From Lentinus brumalis (taxonomy: Eukaryota; Basidiomycota; Agaricomycetes; Polyporales; Polyporaceae): a DNA stretch of 64,000 nt. The notes beneath the pieces are model-generated. The model did not search any database and was not told the DNA's origin. It saw only the letters and a list, made by a program, of their open reading frames with translations. Of the stretch, positions 58,990 through 64,000 are shown piece by piece. The position numbers and the translations under genes were made by a program. Within the stretch, counting starts at the first letter, position 1, and each line of letters begins with the position of its first letter. The stretch is taken from NCBI GenBank assembly GCA_001792895.1, contig MARA01000049.1, positions 62,001 through 126,000 of the forward strand. The letters run 5' to 3'.

Positions 58990-59546
58990 TGATGAAGTCT
59001 GAACCTGTGAAGGCTATGTCGCAACGACTAGCAGACGAGTGGACAACAAGTCCTCAGTCAGTTAGAGCAAAAGACTGATAGCATAGACACAAGTACCTAG
59101 CAGACGAGTGGACAACAAGCTACGAAGTACTTGTAAGTATAGAGCATAGAGCGCATAGGTAATCGAGTACTTACTCCTCAGTCAGTTAGAGCAAAAGACT
59201 GAGGAGACGAAGCCCAAATGTCCCTCCTTATATACTGTGCAGGAGTAGCATGAGTAAGCAACAGAAAGGAGAGAATGTGACGAGTCTGAGTCAGAGCGAG
59301 TAGAGATGACTCAGACAACGACAAATTGGAATGGTCACAAGGCAGTCCAGAGATATCTAGAAGAGTCCGGAGCGTTGTAGAACGCACTGGAATGTACTGG
59401 ACAAAAGAGAAGCCAGGTAACCACATGGTTTCGTAGTGTATGCCTAAAAAGGAAAAGAAGAAGCATAGCCTTAGATCTATCGTAAGAGGCTGTGCCCATA
59501 GCGCCTAATGCGCGACTAATGTCCATAGTACATAGTAAGTTCAACA
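58990..59546 (-). repeat. 5' LTR of the copia element
   Basis: 557 bp, same sequence as the left LTR at a constant offset of 5880 bp. It supplies the promoter of the element on the minus strand. Confidence 0.93.
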
Positions 59547-59557
59547 GCAGGGCTCAC

Positions 59558-59700
59558 CTCGTACTTCCGAACATCAGCTTGAACACGGCGGAGAATAAAA
59601 CCCAGGCACCATCTGTGCGATGATCGCCGCTGCTCATTGCATTCGCATTGGCTGCAGTCATGCGCAGTAGGTGCGAGTAGTACGCGGTCGCTTCGCTCAT
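59558..59700 (-). CDS. Candidate first exon of a host gene interrupted by the retrotransposon
   Basis: On the minus strand an ATG at 59700 opens MSEATAYYSHLLRMTAAN..., 47 codons and two bases, followed by a consensus donor gtgagc at 59557. The retrotransposon lies 6 bp into the presumed intron. Candidate acceptors lie beyond its left LTR, near 53045-53060 and 53000. If right, the host intron now contains the element in the same orientation. No family is recognised. Confidence 0.3.
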
Positions 59701-60659
59701 AGCACACTGCTCACCCGCCCGTCTCACCTGACCCGGCCTTCACCGGTTACAGATCACCTCCGCTCATCCACGTTTGAGATCGTGCCGTACAGCCATGAAT
59801 TTGGAAGGCGTTTATCTGTGTCATTGTCTCAGTTGCATGCTATGCTCGTGGATTCCGTCCTCTGAGGACGTCCGAGTCGGCGGTACGCCCAAGAACCTCA
59901 CCCATCCTCCGACCGCACTCCGGCTTCGCATCGCCTGACCTCAATCCACCCTCGTATACAATGCTGCCGAGTCCGGTTGAGGCTGTTCGAAGGTCAATTT
60001 GAATTGCGCGAGTGAGTGACATGGAAGCACGGCGCGACGCTGCCAGCGTCGTGAGTACTCGTAAGTACTCTCATGTTTGGTAATGGCACACAACTGACCT
60101 CTCCGGCTGAACAACGCAGCATTTTCATGATCATTTGCCAGCCGTTGATGATATGCAGGCGTTGAAAAATCAGATGCCATTGTGGCGCTACGTACAGGCT
60201 TTGGCGCAGAGGTAAGTATTGAGTATTTTATATTCGACTGTGGCCATCGTTCTGAAGATTGGCATCTATAGACGATACAGAACACTATGACATCCGATAT
60301 ATTGCGTGCTTTATTACCGCGCATCCGCTGCTCGGTGCAGCGCTCGAGACCAGTGGTTGAGTACATACCGTCCATCATTGGCGGAAGTATTCAAATGACC
60401 ATCTGTTCAACTGTTTAACAGGTCGACGCCGTATCAGGACTATTCCGCTGCGCCGGGCTTCTCGATGTTGGCAAAGATGTCCGCAATACAAGCGCACGAC
60501 GCTCATGCACTGAACGTTGTCCTGGAATGAATGCTTGCAACCGCCCTCTACGATTCAGCTGGTCTCCTGAGCGCGACCGCTATATTGTTGCCGACACATG
60601 TCTCCCATGGCGGTGAAAATGTGCTGTTTCATGAGCCAGCGGCGTTGGATGGGGAGAGG
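59701..60659. other. Intergenic, no gene seen
   Basis: About 1 kb with only short ORFs (longest 59941-60378 minus, no motif). Confidence 0.4.
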
Positions 60660-60665
60660 TATAAA
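60660..60665 (+). promoter_or_regulatory. TATA box
   Basis: tataaa lies about 104 bp upstream of the ATG at 60769. Confidence 0.55.
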
Positions 60666-60768
60666 GCCCATGATACAGAACGCGAGCTCTCCAGACCAAC
60701 GACTCAGGCAAAGAGTCTACAGGGCACTCGCACTCACGCATCCTACTTCACTCACCACCCATTCCACC

Positions 60769-61364
60769 ATGCTCCTCACATTCGTCACCTTCGCCGTCGC
60801 TCTCGTCAGCGCCGTGCAAGCGACCCCGGTCTCCGCTGATACCACCGTCACCTCCACCACCGTCGGAGTGAGCGCTGCCGCCGGGATCCCCATACTCTCC
60901 CTCGAGCTCGGCAGTGTCTCCGAGCACGGCAACGTCACCGTCGGCAAGGGCGGCATGCACCCCAGCTCCGCGGACGACATCTACCCCGCGTCCATGATGA
61001 TCTGCCTCGAGAGCGGCTGCCAGAGCTGCCAGGGCTTCGATCTCAGCAACGAGCAGCACCAGGCATGCCTCATCCCACAACTCAATTTCATGTCCGTCTG
61101 GATCAACCAGCCCAGCAACCAAGGCCTGCCCTTCGCCGTCTTCGCTGGGCCGGTCGGTTGTGCGCAATGGACCCAGGTCCCTTTGGTGAACACGTGCTAC
61201 AACGGCAACTTCATCGGGTGGGACTACGAGCTCACCCCGTGAGTCGGCAGATGTGGAACGTCGAGGTATGTCCAATTTTTGGGTTTTGGTTTGCTTGACA
61301 CCAGCTGATACTAACTCTCGTCTCTAGGTTGTACGATCGGAATGGAACAAGCCTTGCTGAGTAG
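60769..61364 (+). CDS. Small secreted cysteine-containing protein
   Basis: Signal peptide MLLTFVTFAVALVSAVQATP followed by a Thr/Ser-rich linker and a compact region with six cysteines (ICLESGCQSCQGF, HQACLIP, VGCAQW, NTCYNG). If read without splicing the ORF stops at 61242 (157 residues). A near-perfect intron (61239-61327, gtgagt donor, ctaac branch-like site, tctctag acceptor) removes that stop and gives 168 residues ending ...DRNGTSLAE. I favour the spliced form. The start at 60769 is preferred over the in-frame 60598 because the TATA box lies between them. No known family is recognised. It looks effector-like or cell-wall associated, by inference only. Confidence 0.7.
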
Positions 61365-62175
61365 GCGTTTCGTCCCCAAGAATATCAGAGTTTCGAACGG
61401 TTATGTTGCGCATAGAAATTGTCGGAGAAAACTCATATGCATACATGTACTGGCTCACTCGAGGCACACACGACCGTCTGCGACGAGCCTGTCGCCGACG
61501 GCCGTGCCTCCCAGGGAGATTGGAATATTTATCGGACCTTCATCGAGGACGTCCTACTATGGGATGCCTTAGAGGCAGCTGGTGTCACTTCGGTAGTGGG
61601 TACAGTCGTTGTCTCAGTCTCTTAGGATTGCGAGACCCATGAGAGTCTGAAGCAAGAACTTGAAGACAACACCGAGAGCGCCTCCGCGCTTGCTGTGATG
61701 TTGACTACAGCCACCGCCACATGAATCCTCGTGGCTGGCACCGTTCCGTGTCGTCGCTTGTAGTACCCCATCATGTCGGTAAGTTTTTAGAGACATCGAG
61801 CGACGGACTATTCACTTACACAGGATCAAGCATTCATCGCATACCTGAACTAATCATCCTCCTTTATGACTGAAGTACTGAACTCCGACCCATGGGTGGT
61901 CATCATCAGTGACGTTCTACCAAGGACTCAGGCCACCTCTTGCAATTTGAAACAAGACCGCTATTGAGCAGTAGCCCGGTTTTCACGACGGAATGACATG
62001 GCCGCCTTTGGTCAGTATGTAGCCTCCAGTCTGCCTGCCACTCGTCACGATGCATCATATCGACGCGGCTCTGTGCGAGCGGCTTCCCACGTGGTACCCT
62101 AGGACACGGCCAGTCAGGCTGTACAGACCGCACACATAGCGGCACCCTCCTTCCGCTCACCATCAAGTCGGATTC
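61365..62175. other. Intergenic, no gene assigned
   Basis: About 0.8 kb. A short ORF (61419-61625) with GDWNIYRTFIEDVLLWDALE looks protein-like but has no start context or partner exon. It may be a relic. Confidence 0.35.
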
Positions 62176-64000
62176 ATGTGGCTCCTCAGCACCTCCCGTG
62201 CTGAGCTCAAGTACTTCGTCTCGCCGGAGAGCGTCGGCGGCTACGCCATCCTCTCCCACGTCTGGAACGAGGCGGAGCAGTCGCACCAGGACATCCAGGC
62301 GCTACGCACACTCTGCGCACAGACAGGCCAGAATCCCGCGACCTCGCAAGCGACAAGATCAGACACTGCTGCGAGCTCGCGGAGAGGCATGGGTACCTCT
62401 GGGTCTGGATCGATACCTGCTGCATCGACAAGACGAGCAGCGCGGAGCTCTCCGAGGCCATCAACTCCATGTTCCGCTACTACGCCCTCGCCGACGTCTG
62501 CTACGCGTACCTCGAGGACGTCCCGAGCAGCGCATCGGTGCGTGGAGGCCTCCGGCTCCGGCCCTGTGCAGACCGCGACCCGTTCGTGCGCAGCCGCTGG
62601 CACTCGCGTGGGTGGACGCTGCAGGAGCTCCTCGCGCCGCGCCTGCTGCTGTTCGTGTCGCGCTCGTGGGACGTCCTAGGATCAAAATCAGATAAAGCAG
62701 ATGTCCTCGAGCGCAGGAGCGGCATCCCCGCGGCGGTGCTGCGGTTTGAGCAGCAGATCACAGACGTCAGCATCGCGCAGCGCATGGCGTGGGCCGCGGC
62801 AAGGAGGACGACGCGTGCGGAGGACGAGGCGTACTGTCTCATGGGCATCTTCGGGGTCAACATTCCCATTGTGTACGGCGAGGGCAGGGCAGCGTTCCAG
62901 AGGCTGCAGGAGGAGATCCTGAGGAGACACGCGGACACGACGCTGTTCGCGTGGGGGCGCTCTGTGGACCTGGTACAGTTGACTGAACGAGCTGGTGCCG
63001 CTGTTACAAGGCGGGCCCATGAGCATGTCGAGGGCTCGTCCTTGTTTGCAACGTCGCCCACTGCTTTCGCAGGCTCCCGCAACATTATCTACGCTCCTCT
63101 GGGGTGTCCGGCGGAAACGTCGGTGAGTTCGAGTTTGCACTCATCCTGAGGCAACGAGCTTGACGATGGTCCTCTCTCTAGTCAGGGGAAAGTATGGGCG
63201 GTGTCCCGACGTTCTCTGTTACACCCCATGGGGTGCAGGCTCGGATACGTGTCATAGAGTGCGATGGTGTCACCGTCGCGGACCTATCGTGGAGAGTCGC
63301 AGGCCGCTCCCGGTCACTGGCCCATGAGGACACGGTCCCTCTCAGTCTGGTTCTGACACCTTGTCCCCTTTCGGCTGATCTCGCCAGACCGCTGTACGAC
63401 GTCGGTGCCGGGTATGTGTCCGGGCCGTATGCCAGACTCGTTCGACTTCCACTGCCTGCCTGTGGGCAGCAAGGTAGCGTCCCGGGCGAGGGGCGTGAAG
63501 AGTCCGACAATGAGCCCGCGCACGGGACGTGGCGGGACGTCTATCTTGCCAACCGACCGACGTTGGGGCCTGGTGACGGAAGGTCGCCTGTGAATACCGA
63601 CTCGGAGCGCGTGGCTCTCCCGGTGGACAGCGGCTTCAACTCCCCTTTCCGGTTCCGCCAACTGCAGGGACGTGCACTAGATATCAGCCCCGAGAATGTC
63701 ATCCTATGCTCCGTGAGCGAGCTGCCGCGCCCGTGGACGGGGATCACACCGATGGTCCTCAGGTTTAGGGCAACGCAATGGCCGTACTACACCTTTGACG
63801 TCATCCTCGGGCGATGCACCGTGCCCAGTGCTCACTCTCCACCCCACGCTCCAGGAGAAGAAGAAGGAGACGGAGACGGCGGAGGGGAAACTGGTGGACT
63901 GGGATTCAAGTCGGCTTCGAGATTGGGTCCGCACTGGGCCACGGTGCGGTTCCTCCGTGGTCGCTACCCCTCGGATGGCCACTGGCCGGCGCTGACCAGT
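62176..64000 (+). CDS. HET4: HET-domain protein, one apparent frameshift, 3' end outside the window
   Basis: Exon 1 is 62176-63122. It begins MWLLSTSRAELKYFVSPESVGGYAILSHVW and then needs a frame change at the C run 62335-62337: one C fewer than needed to keep NPRDLASDKIR in frame. After it the HET domain continues: WIDTCCIDKTSSAELSEAI, RGWTLQELLAP, EDEAYCLMGIFGVNIPIVYGEG. A 59 bp phase-0 intron (63123-63181, gtgagt to ctctag) sits at the family position. Exon 2 has FSVTPHGVQARIRVIE, then FNSPFRFRQ, and is still open at 64000. Without the shift it would be a full-length family member. It is either decayed or carries a sequence error. Confidence 0.82.

Larger units (their letters stand above)
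53110..59546 (-). mobile_element. Ty1/copia LTR retrotransposon, complete but frameshifted
   Basis: A 6.44 kb element with 557 bp LTRs (53110-53666 and 58990-59546) that show no difference on reading. The target duplication gcagg lies at 53105-53109 and 59547-59551. The coding order on the minus strand is gag, protease, integrase, reverse transcriptase, RNase H, the copia order. Coding capacity is broken by at least six frameshifts in gag-integrase, while the reverse transcriptase/RNase H frame is open. Identical LTRs imply a very recent insertion. Confidence 0.95.

Overview
The window is nuclear DNA of a filamentous basidiomycete, most likely a mushroom-forming (Agaricomycete, polypore-like) fungus. 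The evidence is short introns of about 48-75 bp with gtgagt or gtacgt donors, an intron-containing eukaryotic tRNA, coatomer zeta, a GPI-anchored cupredoxin, many HET-domain genes and a Ty1/copia retrotransposon. The genus cannot be fixed from the sequence alone.

Left part (1-15,000) is mostly single-copy. It holds a small spliced secreted protein (213-888), tRNA-Ala(AGC) with an intron (1784-1882), a secreted 5'-nucleotidase-type metallophosphatase (4989-2163, minus), coatomer zeta (6904-6181, minus) divergent from a carnosine N-methyltransferase-like gene (7173-8456), an unknown spliced gene (8721-9509), a second short secreted-type gene whose signal-peptide exon resembles the first (10795 onward), a complete two-exon HET gene (HET1, 13422-11513, minus) and a GPI-anchored cupredoxin gene with a GC-AG intron (14673-13739, minus).

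The middle (15,731-49,123) is the remarkable part. It is a head-to-tail tandem array of four full units of about 7.8-8.2 kb and one partial unit. Each carries a HET gene (HET2-A to HET2-E, minus strand) and about 6.5 kb of spacer. Copy A keeps the full-length C-terminal exon but is interrupted near codon 7 by a 150 bp inverted-repeat element. B, C and E are open but have lost most of the C-terminal exon at one shared junction and end in three different tails. D has a 1-base frameshift. The spacer holds degenerate or unrecognised coding blocks, including a short CxxC...CxxC zinc-ribbon-like ORF.

The right part (49,124-64,000) has HET3 (plus strand, one likely frameshift), a Ty1/copia element with identical 557 bp LTRs and a 5 bp target duplication (53110-59546) but at least six frameshifts in gag-pol, a small secreted cysteine-containing protein (60769-61364), and HET4 (62176 to beyond the window end, one likely frameshift).

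Together the window is a HET cluster of eight genes or gene copies. HET1, HET2-A, HET3 and HET4 share one architecture: a HET exon of about 310-319 codons, a phase-0 intron, then an uncharacterised C-terminal region of about 300 residues. HET proteins of ascomycetes trigger cell death in non-self recognition. By inference this is an expanding and decaying allorecognition or immune-type locus. No partner gene that would prove this was recognised.
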